A stretch of 64,000 nucleotides of DNA from Tabrizicola thermarum. Its GTDB lineage: Bacteria > Pseudomonadota > Alphaproteobacteria > Rhodobacterales > Rhodobacteraceae. The position numbers and the translations under genes were made by a program. Positions 44,523 to 52,902 of the stretch are shown one piece after another. The notes under the pieces were generated by a model, which was not told where the DNA came from, did no database searches, and worked only from the letters and a program-made list of their open reading frames with translations. Every line of letters starts with the position of its first letter. Within the stretch, counting starts at the first letter, position 1. The stretch lies in NCBI RefSeq assembly GCF_003574395.1, contig NZ_KZ984536.1, positions 105,322 to 169,321 on the forward strand, written 5' to 3'.

Positions 44523-44553
44523 CAGTGGTGCTTGAACCAGTGGCGCACCACTG
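44523..44553. repeat. Hairpin between TIM-barrel and Gfo/Idh genes
   Basis: CAGTGGTGC and GCACCACTG are perfect 9-bp complements with a 13-nt loop, followed at 44558-44574 by CCCCCGTGGGATATTTG, a relative of the CCGGAGTATTT repeat. It may attenuate or process the transcript between the two genes. Confidence 0.5.
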
Positions 44554-44605
44554 ACGACCCCCGTGGGATATTTGAGGACAGATGAAAGACGAGACGAGGT
44601 AAGCC

Positions 44606-45766
44606 ATGCCCATCGACGCCGCCCATACCGCCCGCCCCGAACGCCTGCGCCTTGGCATGGTCGGGGGCGGGCGCGACGCCTTCATCGGCGCGGTCCACCG
44701 CATCGCCGCACGGATCGACGACCAGTACGAACTTGTTGCGGGGGCCTTCTCCTCCAACCCGGAAAAGGCGCTGGCCTCTGCCCAAGACCTCGGCGTGCCC
44801 CGCGCCTATACCTCCTTCGCCGAGATGGCCGCAAAGGAAGCCCGCCGCAAGGACGGCATCGACGTGGTGGCCATCGTCACGCCCAACCACATGCACGCCC
44901 CCGTGGCGATGCAGTTCCTGAGACGCGGCATCCATGTCATCTGCGACAAGCCGCTGACCGCGACGCTTGCCGAGGCGAAGAAACTCGCCAAAGCCGCCGA
45001 GGCCTCGGGCGTGGTCTTCGCCCTGACCCACAATTACACCGGCTATCCGATGATCCGGCAGGCCAAGGCCATGATCGCCAATGGCGACCTCGGCGACCTG
45101 CGTCTGGTGAACGTCGAATATGTCCAGGACTGGCTGACCGAACCGGTGGACAACAAGCAGGCCGACTGGCGCACCGATCCGGCGCGGTCCGGCGCAGGCG
45201 GCTCGACCGGCGACATCGGCACCCATGCCTTCAACCTGGCGAACTTCGTCACCGGCCTCACGCTCGACACGCTCGCCGCCGACCTCACCGCCTTCGTCCC
45301 GGGCCGCCGGGTCGATGACAACGGCCATGTGCTCTTGCGCTACAAGGGCGGGGCGAAGGGCATGCTCTGGTGCAGCCAGGTCGCGCCGGGCAACGAAAAC
45401 GGGCTGCGGCTCCGCGTCTATGGCACGAAGGGCGGGCTCGAATGGTCGCAGGAGGACCCGAACTACCTCTGGTTCACCCCCTTCGGCCAGCCCAAGCGCC
45501 TCATCACCCGCGGCGGCGCCGGTGCAGGCCCCGAGGCTGCCCGCGTGACCCGCGTGCCCCCCGGCCATCCCGAGGGCTATCTGGAAGGCTTCGCCAACAT
45601 CTACCTCGAGGCCGCCCGCGCCATCCGCGCCGCCAAGACGGGCACCCCCCTGCCCGAAGGCACCACCTTCCCGGGCCTGAAGGAGGGTCTCGAAGGCGTC
45701 GCCTTCGTCGATGCCTGCGTCAGGTCGTCAGCACGGAATGGCGCCTGGGTCGGGCTGAACCTGTAA
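44606..45766 (+). CDS. Gfo/Idh/MocA-family oxidoreductase
   Basis: 386 residues, ATG 44606 with GAGGTAAG upstream. Rossmann motif [21 protein letters not shown] (an unusual GGGRDAFIG loop), EKP-equivalent [15 protein letters not shown], and the substrate signature [19 protein letters not shown]. The DKP variant and D-x-x-x-H catalytic pair fit dehydrogenases of sugar or inositol derivatives. Last gene of the plus-strand arm of the oligosaccharide locus. Confidence 0.87.
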   Translation: MPIDAAHTARPERLRLGMVGGGRDAFIGAVHRIAARIDDQYELVAGAFSSNPEKALASAQDLGVPRAYTSFAEMAAKEARRKDGIDVVAIVTPNHMHAPVAMQFLRRGIHVICDKPLTATLAEAKKLAKAAEASGVVFALTHNYTGYPMIRQAKAMIANGDLGDLRLVNVEYVQDWLTEPVDNKQADWRTDPARSGAGGSTGDIGTHAFNLANFVTGLTLDTLAADLTAFVPGRRVDDNGHVLLRYKGGAKGMLWCSQVAPGNENGLRLRVYGTKGGLEWSQEDPNYLWFTPFGQPKRLITRGGAGAGPEAARVTRVPPGHPEGYLEGFANIYLEAARAIRAAKTGTPLPEGTTFPGLKEGLEGVAFVDACVRSSARNGAWVGLNL

Positions 45767-45799
45767 GGCTTGCCCTTTCGGAAATACTCCACGGGAGGT

Positions 45800-45822
45800 C
45801 CGGAGGGTGTGAAACCCTCCGG
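45800..45822. terminator. Bidirectional terminator-like hairpin
   Basis: CCGGAGGGT / ACCCTCCGG, perfect 9-bp stem with a 5-nt loop, in the gap between the convergent Gfo/Idh and NUDIX genes. No T-run on either side. Confidence 0.5.
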
Positions 45823-45863
45823 GGTCGGGCACAGAGAGCAGCCCTCCACCCAGTAGCGCAGGC

Positions 45864-45894
45864 GTAGGGTGGGCGATCCGCCCACCGCCCCTAC
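45864..45894. repeat. REP-like hairpin overlapping the NUDIX gene end
   Basis: GTAG-GGTGGGCG-ATC-CGCCCACC...CTAC forms an 8-bp stem extended by GTAG/CTAC. It covers the stop codon of the NUDIX gene. From memory, GGTGGGCG(A/G)ATC hairpins are common between genes in this family. Confidence 0.5.
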
Positions 45895-46760
45895 CTGCGC
45901 AAGCGCGCCCGTTCACGCTGCAACCACAGGGCGGTCAGCAAAAGCGGCGCATTGCCGATCTCGCCCGAGGCCAGCACCTCGACCAGCCGGTCGAAGCTCA
46001 ACAGATGGCCCTTGATGTCCTCGCCCTCATCCGCGGCGCCGAAGACCCCCGCCACCCCGTCCGGCAGGTCGCACAGCGCAACATAGGAATACAGATACTC
46101 CGCCACCGCCCCCGGCGTCGGGTAATACTCCGCGACCTTCTCCAGCGCGCCCAGCACCAGCCCCGCCTCTTCCACCGCCTCGCGCCGGGCGGCGGCTTCC
46201 GGCGTCTCGCCGGGGTCGATCCGGCCCGCGATCGCCTCCAGCTGCCATGGCAAGGGGTCGCCGCGCCCAAAGGGGCCCACGCGGAACTGCTCGATCAGCA
46301 GCACCCTGTCGCGCACCGGATCATAGGGCAGCACCGTGACCGCATCGCCCACGACAAAGACCTCGCGCGTCAGGGGATCGCTGAACCGGCCGTCGAACCG
46401 CCGATGCCGCAGCCGGTGCAGGTCCACCGCGAAGAACCCGGCATGGAGCGGCTCGGGCGGACCGGCCTCCACCTCTCCCGTGCCCTGCCGCAGACCTGGC
46501 CTCCGCGCCCCTGCCGCCCGCATCCGGCTTGCCGCCTCGACCCGCAGCGACGACAGGCGCCGGGCAACCCGCTCGGCAGGAAGCCGGCCATAGGCCCGCA
46601 TGATCAGCGTGGCGAGGACCCGACCCTCCTCCCCCTCTGCCAGGGCAGCGCCCTGCAGCACGTCGCGAAAGAAGGCGAGCCGCCCCGCCGCCTCCGCAGG
46701 ATCCGGTCCAAGCACGACCGCCCGCACCTCGGGCGGCACGTCCCTTGCCTCTGTTGTCAT
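45891..46760 (-). CDS. trgB: NUDIX hydrolase (ADP-ribose pyrophosphatase-like), TrgB-type
   Basis: 289 residues. The Nudix box GX5EX7REUXEEXGU spans about residues 179-201 (GRIDPGETPEAAARRE, then AVEEAG). The N-terminal 100 residues are an extra domain with few motifs. Probably hydrolyses ADP-ribose or a related nucleotide. It lies 1 bp after trgA, and in Rhodobacter the tellurite-resistance locus pairs trgA with trgB, as I recall; the symbol rests on this context. Last gene of phr-cfa-trgA-trgB. Confidence 0.8.
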   Translation of the reverse strand: MTTEARDVPPEVRAVVLGPDPAEAAGRLAFFRDVLQGAALAEGEEGRVLATLIMRAYGRLPAERVARRLSSLRVEAASRMRAAGARRPGLRQGTGEVEAGPPEPLHAGFFAVDLHRLRHRRFDGRFSDPLTREVFVVGDAVTVLPYDPVRDRVLLIEQFRVGPFGRGDPLPWQLEAIAGRIDPGETPEAAARREAVEEAGLVLGALEKVAEYYPTPGAVAEYLYSYVALCDLPDGVAGVFGAADEGEDIKGHLLSFDRLVEVLASGEIGNAPLLLTALWLQRERARLRR

Positions 46761-46761
46761 G

Positions 46762-47214
46762 CTATTTCCAGCGGCGGCTGGCGTTTTCGGTCAACATCCC
46801 GGCGATGATGCCGCCCAGCAGGATCGTGCCGAAGACCCCCAGCGACAGCAGCGCCCGCGACCGTTGCGCCATGGTCTGGAACACATCCAGGATCGCATCA
46901 AGCGCGGTGTCATAGCGCATCTTGACCGAGTTATCGAGCATCTCGCGCAAGGCCAGCAGGAACAGCGCCGCCACCGCCAGGACCACCGCAGTCTTGATGC
47001 CAGATCCGGCCGCCTCGACATAGCCCTTGCCGACTGTCGGCCCCATCACCGTCCAGCCGATCAGTGCCCCCACCACCGCCGCACCCTCGCGGATCGGTCC
47101 CGCGGCCGAGGCATCGGGCATGTTCATCGCGTAGTAGTTCGCCATCACGAACCCGACGACCGCGAAACTGACGGCGGCCATCAGCTTGGCGCCGGTCGGC
47201 ATTTGCGAAGCCAT
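46762..47214 (-). CDS. trgA: TrgA-family membrane protein (tellurite-resistance associated)
   Basis: 150 residues with four membrane segments: MAAVSFAVVGFVMANYYAMN, AAVVGALIGWTVMGPTVGKG, TAVVLAVAALFLLALREML and LLSLGVFGTILLGGIIAGML. This matches TrgA proteins of Rhodobacteraceae. Biochemical role unknown; the link to tellurite resistance is from Rhodobacter sphaeroides genetics. Between cfa and the NUDIX gene. Confidence 0.82.
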   Translation of the reverse strand: MASQMPTGAKLMAAVSFAVVGFVMANYYAMNMPDASAAGPIREGAAVVGALIGWTVMGPTVGKGYVEAAGSGIKTAVVLAVAALFLLALREMLDNSVKMRYDTALDAILDVFQTMAQRSRALLSLGVFGTILLGGIIAGMLTENASRRWK

Positions 47215-47224
47215 TCCAAAGCCC

Positions 47225-48439
47225 TCAGTTGGGACGCGTTACCGTGATCTGCGTCACGTCGCAGTTTCCACCCTGAAACGCCCCGGCGCAAGAGGCCAGG
47301 TAGAAATCCCACATCCGCTTGAACCGATCATCGAAGCCCAGCTTCTTCACCTCGCCCCAACGCTCGGCAAAGGTCTCGTGCCAGCGCCGCAGGGTCAGGC
47401 TGTAGCTCTCGCCGAACTCGATCGACCCCTTGACCCGCAGCCCCGCCCTTTCGACCTCGGCGCGCAGGACCGAAGGCGCGGGCAGCATCCCGCCCGGGAA
47501 GATGTATTTCTGGATGAAATCGACCCCCTTGCGATACAGATGCCACCGCTGGTCGGCGATGGTGATGATCTGCAAGGTCGCATTGCGCCCGGGCTTCAGC
47601 CGGTTGCGCAGGGTGTCGAAATAGACCGGCCAATAGCGCTCGCCCACCGCCTCGAACATCTCGATGCTGGCGATCCCGTCATAGGAGCCGCGCTCGTCGC
47701 GATAGTCCTGCAACTTGATCTCCACCCGGTCCGACAGGCCCGCCCTCGCGATCCGTTCCACCGCATAGTCGTGCTGCGCCTTGCTGATCGTCAGCCCGGT
47801 GACGCGCAGGCCGCGCTCCTTCGCGGCATATTCGGCAAAGCCACCCCAGCCGCAGCCGATCTCCAGCACATGCTCGCCGGGCTGCGCGCCCATCTGGTCC
47901 ACCATGCTGGCATATTTGCGGATCTGGGCCGTTTCCAGGCTCTCCTGCGGATTGGCAAAGATGGCCGAGGAATAGGTCATCGTGTCATCCAGCCACAGCC
48001 GGTAGAACTCGTTGCCCAGGTCATAGTGGTACTGGATGTTCTTCTTCGCCTGCCGACGCGAGTTCGACTGCAACCAGAAGCGCATCCGCTCATAGGCGCG
48101 CAGCAGGCCCAGGCCGGGAAAGCCGTCGCCGACGATGTTGTTCGCCGGGCGCTGGATCAGGTCCAGGAATGCCTGCAAGTCCGGCGTCGTCCACCAGCCG
48201 TCCAGATAGGCGTCGCAGAACCCGAGATCGCCCTCGCGCACCAGCCGCGCAAACAGGTCCGGGTTCACCACCCGAACTTCCGCCGCAATCCCCGGCGCCT
48301 TTCCTTCGATGCGGAACCGACGCCCGTCCGGCAGCACGAAGTCCAGCCTGCCCTCGCCCAGCCGCCGGGCCACCTCGAAGGCCGCAGCGAAATAGCGCGG
48401 CAGGCCGGTTTGTCCCGCCACTGTCGTCAATACGTCCAT
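47225..48439 (-). CDS. cfa: Cyclopropane-fatty-acyl-phospholipid synthase family protein
   Basis: 404 residues from ATG 48439 with a GGGGTGGGG ribosome site. N-terminal lipid-binding domain; C-terminal SAM-dependent methyltransferase with HVLEIGCGWGGFAEYAAKE, then VTGLTISKAQHDYAVERI and YDGIASIEMFEAVGERYW. QKYIFPGGMLPAPS and the ...SYSLTLRRWHETF segment are family hallmarks. Methylates unsaturated acyl chains of membrane phospholipids. In Rhodobacter a homologue belongs to the RpoE singlet-oxygen regulon, consistent with its place after phr. Confidence 0.92.
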   Translation of the reverse strand: MDVLTTVAGQTGLPRYFAAAFEVARRLGEGRLDFVLPDGRRFRIEGKAPGIAAEVRVVNPDLFARLVREGDLGFCDAYLDGWWTTPDLQAFLDLIQRPANNIVGDGFPGLGLLRAYERMRFWLQSNSRRQAKKNIQYHYDLGNEFYRLWLDDTMTYSSAIFANPQESLETAQIRKYASMVDQMGAQPGEHVLEIGCGWGGFAEYAAKERGLRVTGLTISKAQHDYAVERIARAGLSDRVEIKLQDYRDERGSYDGIASIEMFEAVGERYWPVYFDTLRNRLKPGRNATLQIITIADQRWHLYRKGVDFIQKYIFPGGMLPAPSVLRAEVERAGLRVKGSIEFGESYSLTLRRWHETFAERWGEVKKLGFDDRFKRMWDFYLASCAGAFQGGNCDVTQITVTRPN

Positions 48440-48497
48440 GGCCCCACCCCCAGGGTCGATGTCGGTCCCGGCAGTTTCACCAAACCGGGCGCCTTGC

Positions 48498-49910
48498 TCA
48501 AGCATTTCGTGCTCCATATGCCGCAAGGGCAGTTGCGCGGCCCGTCGCCAGATCGACGACCGGCGCGGGATAGCTCTGGTCCGGCCGCAGGCCCCAGGAC
48601 CGCGGCACCGCGTCGAAATAGGCCAGCGCCTCCGGCCCGGGGTCTTTCGACAACTCCGCAACGAACCGCCGCCGATAGCGCGCCTCTGCATCGAACTTCT
48701 CGGCCTGCCCTGCGGGGTTGAAGATGCGGAAGAACGGCGCCGCATCCGGACCCGATCCCGCAACCCATTGCCAGCCCATCGCATTCGCCGCCGGGTCCCA
48801 GTCGGTCAGACAGTCGGCAAACCAGTCCAGCCCCAGCTTCCAGTGTGTCATCAGATGCTTGGTCAGATAGCTCGCCACGATCATCCGCGCGCGGTTGTGC
48901 ATCGTGCCCGTCACATACATCTCGCGCATCGCCGCATCGACGAAGGGCTCGCCCGTCATCCCCCGCCGCCAGCGCTCCGCTTCGGGACTGTCGCCCCGCC
49001 AGGGAAAGCCGTCCCACTCCGGTTTCCAGTTGCTGCGGGTGATCTGCGGCGTGTGGTGCATCAGGTGATAGCTGAACTCGCGCCAGCCCAGCTCCCGCAG
49101 GAAGCTCTCCGCCCCCGCGCTGCCCTCGTCCCTGACCCGCAGCCCCGCATGCCAGACCTCGCGGATGCCGATCTCGCCGCAGGTCAGGTTTTCGGACAAC
49201 CGCGACGTGCCCGCCTCGGCCGGGAAATCGCGCAGCCGCGCATAGTCCGCCACCGGCCCCGCCAGAAAGGCCTGCAGTTTCGCCCGCGCCGCCGCCTCGC
49301 CCACCGCCTGATACCGCGCGACGACCCCGGCCCCCCGGTTCATGGCCGCGCCCAGCCGCCAGTCCTCAAGCCGGTCCGAGCCCGGCCAGCGTTCAACCCC
49401 GCGCAGCGTCCTGGGCGCTGACTCCGGCGCCGCCACCTCCATCCCCCGCAGGGCTTTCCAGTACGGCGTGAACACCCGGTAGAATCCGCCCTGCCCGGTC
49501 TCCACCTCCCAAGGCTCGTGCAGAAGATGCCCGGCAAAGGACCGCGCCTCCACCCCCTCGGCCTTCAGCGCCCCCTTGACGCCGGTATCCCGCGCGACCG
49601 AAGCCGGGTCGTAGAGCCGCGACCAGAAGACCCCGCCCGCTCCGGTCTCGGCCACCAGCCCGCGCAGCACCTCCAGCGCCGGCCCCCGCCGCAGGATCAA
49701 CCGGACGCCCCGCCCCTCCAGCGCCGCCGCAAAGGCCTGGACCGCCAGCCCCAGCCGCCATTTCGGCGCCGCCCCCAGCGCCTCGGTCTCCGGGTCCAGG
49801 ATGAACAAAGGCACCACCGGCCGCCCGGTTGCCACCGCCGCCGACAGCATCGGATGGTCTCCCAACCGCAAGTCGCGGCGGAACCACAGGATCAACGGAC
49901 GGTCGGTCAT
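48498..49910 (-). CDS. phr: Deoxyribodipyrimidine photolyase
   Basis: 470 residues. N-terminal antenna-binding alpha/beta domain begins PLILWFRRDLRLGDHPMLSA. The FAD-binding helical domain has LGWREFSYHLMHHTP, MYVTGTMHNRARMIVASYL and DPAANAMGWQWVAGSGPDAA. The Trp residues for electron transfer and the class I/CPD-photolyase pattern are retained. Repairs UV-induced pyrimidine dimers with blue light. First gene of the operon, behind an RpoE-like promoter. Confidence 0.93.
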   Translation of the reverse strand: MTDRPLILWFRRDLRLGDHPMLSAAVATGRPVVPLFILDPETEALGAAPKWRLGLAVQAFAAALEGRGVRLILRRGPALEVLRGLVAETGAGGVFWSRLYDPASVARDTGVKGALKAEGVEARSFAGHLLHEPWEVETGQGGFYRVFTPYWKALRGMEVAAPESAPRTLRGVERWPGSDRLEDWRLGAAMNRGAGVVARYQAVGEAAARAKLQAFLAGPVADYARLRDFPAEAGTSRLSENLTCGEIGIREVWHAGLRVRDEGSAGAESFLRELGWREFSYHLMHHTPQITRSNWKPEWDGFPWRGDSPEAERWRRGMTGEPFVDAAMREMYVTGTMHNRARMIVASYLTKHLMTHWKLGLDWFADCLTDWDPAANAMGWQWVAGSGPDAAPFFRIFNPAGQAEKFDAEARYRRRFVAELSKDPGPEALAYFDAVPRSWGLRPDQSYPAPVVDLATGRATALAAYGARNA

Positions 49911-49932
49911 TCCCCAGCCTTTCCCACACCTG

Positions 49933-49961
49933 CTTTACGCTTCGACTCCGCGAACGGATCA
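49933..49961 (-). promoter_or_regulatory. Putative RpoE (ECF sigma) promoter of phr-cfa-trgAB
   Basis: On the minus strand TGATCC, 18 bp, TAAAG, ending 23 bp before the phr start. Rhodobacter sphaeroides RpoE promoters are recalled as TGATCC and TAAGA about 18 bp apart, with phr and cfa among the core targets. The -35 is exact; the -10 has one difference. Confidence 0.65.
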
Positions 49962-49981
49962 GATTGATTTGCTCTTTTTCC

Positions 49982-50018
49982 AAATACTCTCGGGGGTTTG
50001 GGGGTGGAAAACCCCCAA
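49982..50018 (-). repeat. Intergenic hairpin plus CGAGAGTATTT repeat, copy 2
   Basis: On the minus strand TTGGGGGT / ACCCCCAA (8-bp stem, 5-nt loop) is followed by CCCCCGAGAGTATTTGG. It lies after the class V aminotransferase stop and resembles copy 1 at 31035-31068. Confidence 0.55.
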
Positions 50019-50091
50019 TCTCCGTCCCTTGCGCAGATCGCGCAAGGGACAGATGCAAAGACGCGCGCGCCAGCGCTCCGCTCTGCTGACC

Positions 50092-51333
50092 TCACAGCAC
50101 CCGGTCCAGCGCCGCGATCAGCCGCTCTACGTCCTCGGCGCTGGTATAGTGCACCGCCGACATCCGCAGCACGCCCTTGTCGCGGGAAATCCCCAGCGCC
50201 TCCAGCGGCCGCACCGCATAGAAATCCCCGGCCCAACAGGCGATCCCGTTGCGCCCCAGCTCCTCGGACACCGGCTCCGCCGCCCGGTCCAGCTCCACCG
50301 CCACCGTCGGCGCCCGCCGCGCAGCGTCCTTGGGCCCCAGCAGCCGCACATCGTTCCGCCCCGCCAGATACTCCAGCAAGGGCTGGATCACCGCCACCTC
50401 CTGCGCGCGCATCAGGTCATGCACCCCCCGGTTCCGCGCCGCCGGATCGCCCGATACCCCATGCCGCTCCGCCAGCGCATCGATGTAATCCGCCATCCCC
50501 GCACAGGCCGCGATCTGCGCATGGTCCGGCCCGGCCGGAGTATGCCGCTTGTAAAGCACTCCGTGGTTGAAGAAATGCGCCTGCCCCGGCAGCTCCATCC
50601 CGAAATCCTCGCGCAGGATCATGATCCCCTGATGCGGGCCATAGGTCTTGTAGGCCGAGAACAGATACACATCGCACCCCAGCGCCGGAATATCCGGGAA
50701 CCCGTGCGGGGCGTAACTCACCCCGTCCACCACGGTCCGCGCCCCCGCAGCCTTGGCCAGCGCACAGATCGCCGCCACGTCGTTGATCTCGGCGATCACA
50801 TTGGAACACTGCGGAAAGCAGACAAGTTTCACCTTCCCATCCGCTAGAAGCGAGCCCAGCGTCGCGGGATCCAGCGATCCCGTCTCCCGGTCCAGCTTCC
50901 ACTCCCGAACCTCGATCCCCTCCTCGGCCAGACGCCGCCAGACGCCCGAATTGGCCTCGTGGTCCTGGTTCGTCACCACCACCGCACCACCCGTTCCGGC
51001 CAGCCACTTCCGCACCGCTTGCGCCAGCACATAGGTATTGGCGCTGGTCGACGGCCCGAAGGACACCTCTTCCCGCGCGACCCCCATCATCGCCGCCAGC
51101 CGGGTGCGCGCCTCGTCCATCTCCGCGCCGCCCGCCTGGGCCCCCGGATAGGGACCGTAGGGCTGCACCTTGCGGTCCCGGTAGAACCGCGTCAGCCGGT
51201 CCACGACCTGCACGCAGGGGTAACTCCCTCCGGCATTCTCGAAGAAGGCATGGGTCGACAGGACCGGCGAGGAAAACGCCGGAAACTGCGAACGGACGAA
51301 ATCAAGATCAAGCGCCACCTGCGGCTCCTCCAT
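50092..51333 (-). CDS. Class V PLP aminotransferase (cysteine desulfurase-like)
   Basis: 413 residues from ATG 51333; a GTG at 51318 has a better-spaced GGAGGA and would remove five residues. Fold-type I class V enzyme: FFENAGGSYPC, TNQDHEANSGVWRRL, VVDGVSYAPHGFPD, and the PLP lysine K229 in LFSAYKTYGPHQG. The C-terminal part lacks an evident desulfurase Cys loop, so it is more likely an aminotransferase or lyase than an Fe-S cluster enzyme. Divergent from an orphan PotD-like binding protein, which may share its substrate class. Confidence 0.83.
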   Translation of the reverse strand: MEEPQVALDLDFVRSQFPAFSSPVLSTHAFFENAGGSYPCVQVVDRLTRFYRDRKVQPYGPYPGAQAGGAEMDEARTRLAAMMGVAREEVSFGPSTSANTYVLAQAVRKWLAGTGGAVVVTNQDHEANSGVWRRLAEEGIEVREWKLDRETGSLDPATLGSLLADGKVKLVCFPQCSNVIAEINDVAAICALAKAAGARTVVDGVSYAPHGFPDIPALGCDVYLFSAYKTYGPHQGIMILREDFGMELPGQAHFFNHGVLYKRHTPAGPDHAQIAACAGMADYIDALAERHGVSGDPAARNRGVHDLMRAQEVAVIQPLLEYLAGRNDVRLLGPKDAARRAPTVAVELDRAAEPVSEELGRNGIACWAGDFYAVRPLEALGISRDKGVLRMSAVHYTSAEDVERLIAALDRVL

Positions 51334-51741
51334 CGGGCCGCGGCTCCCGGAATACCCCGCGCGAGGCGGGTAAGTCCCGGTCCGCGGCAGGTCTTCCAGC
51401 CAGACCCAAGGATGTCTCCCCAAGGGCCAGGGCCGGGTCTCGCCCGGCCTCGCCCACAGGATTAGCCTCCCGCCCTTTGCCCCGCAACCCCGCTTCGCCC
51501 GGCACATGCCCCGCGACGGGCGCGCCCTGCGCCCGGCAAGCGTGCATATGGACGCAAGGTCACCGGAATTTGTGCCGCATTTCGCGGCGATGGCCGCGAG
51601 AACCCGCAAATTCCCCTTGTCCTTTTCCGGCCAGCCGACCAATCTTTCGTCATGGGCGCGCCGAGGGGGCCGCGTCTGCCATCCAACCATGCGCACCGGA
51701 GGCCATCGGCCCCGTCCGCATGTCCCGCAGAAGGAGCACAC
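51334..51741. other. 408-bp divergent intergenic region
   Basis: Between the class V aminotransferase and the PotD-like gene. It contains a GC hairpin GGCCGGG / CCCGGCC at 51431-51449 and a GGGCGCGCCC palindrome near 51529. No convincing small ORF, regulator site or riboswitch is recognised; it presumably holds both promoters. Confidence 0.5.
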
Positions 51742-52788
51742 ATGTCCCGACATTCCCTGACCCTCTTCAGCGCCGCGTCTCTCCTCGCGCTGTCCGTCGC
51801 TGCCCATGCCGCCGACCCCGAGCTGACCGTGCTCGACTGGGCGGGCTGGGAAATCGACGGGATGCTGCAACCCTATGTCGAAAAGAACGGCCAGAAGCCG
51901 ACCTATGTCTTCTTCGCCGACGATGACGAGGCGTTCCAGAAGATGTCCTCGGGCTTCAAGGCCGATGTTGTCCACCCCTGCGCCGCCGCCGTGCCCCGCT
52001 ACATGGAAGCCGGTCTGATCGAGCCGTGGGATACCTCGAAGATCCCCGAATTCAAGAACATCCCCGAACGCATGGTGAAACCCTTCACCGATGACCAGGG
52101 TGTCTGGTTCATCCCCACGGACTATGCCTATACCGCCATCGCCTACAATGCCGATACGGTTCCGGCCGAGGATGTGGCCTCCGTCCAGGTCTTCGCCGAT
52201 CCGAAATACGCCGGCCGCATCTCGCTGCCCGACAACACCGATGACATCTGGTCGCTGGCCTTCATGGCCACCGGCGTGACCTCGTGGGACAACGTGACGG
52301 ATGAACAGTTCACCGCCGCCGCCGACTGGCTGCGCAAGGTCCACCCCAACGTCCGCGCCTACTGGTCCGACCCCTCGGAACTGTCGCAGCTCATGGCCTC
52401 GGGCGAGGTTCAGGTGGCCTGGTCATGGAACGACCCGGTCGCGATCCTGAAGGGCGAAAACTTCCCCGTCGGCTTCAACCGCGCCGCCGCCGAAGGCGCT
52501 GCCACCTGGTACTGCGGCTTCGTGAACATCAAGAACGGCCCCGGCGTCGAGGAAAAGGCCTACGACCACATCAACTCGCTTCTTTCGCATTCCTCGGCCA
52601 AGCCGCTGCTGGAGGCGATCGGCTATGCCCTGGCCAACGACGCCGCGATGGCCGAAATCACGCCGGACGAGCTGAAGGCGGCCTACGTCGACCCGGTGAC
52701 CACACCGCTCTTCGTGCAGTCGCCCCCCACCACCGCACTCCGCGACCGCATGATCGAGGAATTCGAGCTCATCAAGTCGGGCTTCTGA
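51742..52788 (+). CDS. PotD-like extracellular solute-binding protein
   Basis: 348 residues from ATG 51742 with AAGGAG upstream. Signal peptide MSRHSLTLFSAASLLALSVAAHA, then a PotD/PotF-type fold: LTVLDWAGWEIDGMLQPYVE, SGFKADVVHPCAAAVPRYME, WFIPTDYAYTAIAYNADTVP, VQVAWSWNDPVAILKGENFP. Ligands of this family are polyamines or other small cations, but the canonical polyamine residues cannot be confirmed by eye. No permease or ATPase gene is adjacent; a strong terminator follows directly. Confidence 0.87.
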   Translation: MSRHSLTLFSAASLLALSVAAHAADPELTVLDWAGWEIDGMLQPYVEKNGQKPTYVFFADDDEAFQKMSSGFKADVVHPCAAAVPRYMEAGLIEPWDTSKIPEFKNIPERMVKPFTDDQGVWFIPTDYAYTAIAYNADTVPAEDVASVQVFADPKYAGRISLPDNTDDIWSLAFMATGVTSWDNVTDEQFTAAADWLRKVHPNVRAYWSDPSELSQLMASGEVQVAWSWNDPVAILKGENFPVGFNRAAAEGAATWYCGFVNIKNGPGVEEKAYDHINSLLSHSSAKPLLEAIGYALANDAAMAEITPDELKAAYVDPVTTPLFVQSPPTTALRDRMIEEFELIKSGF

Positions 52789-52810
52789 TCCCGATGCCGT
52801 GACCAAGGAC

Positions 52811-52837
52811 ACGCCCGGGGGAAACCTCGGGCGTTTT
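52811..52837 (+). terminator. Intrinsic terminator after the PotD-like gene
   Basis: ACGCCCGGGG-GAAA-CCTCGGGCGT (10-bp stem with one G-U pair, GAAA tetraloop) followed by TTTTCC, 22 bp after the stop codon. A clear rho-independent terminator. Confidence 0.88.
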
Positions 52838-52867
52838 CCGTTCCGAAGCAGGCATGAGAGGCGCGCC

Positions 52868-52896
52868 TTGCACCCTCCGCGCCCACCCCCTATATT
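52868..52896 (+). promoter_or_regulatory. Sigma-70 promoter of ssrA
   Basis: TTGCAC, a 17-bp spacer and TATATT. Transcription would begin near 52903, at the 5' end of the tmRNA acceptor piece. Confidence 0.72.
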
Positions 52897-52902
52897 GATC
52901 GC

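Noticed and set aside
51334-51741. A riboswitch or small RNA in the aminotransferase/PotD gap.
   Set aside because: Only generic GC-rich hairpins were seen and no known consensus.
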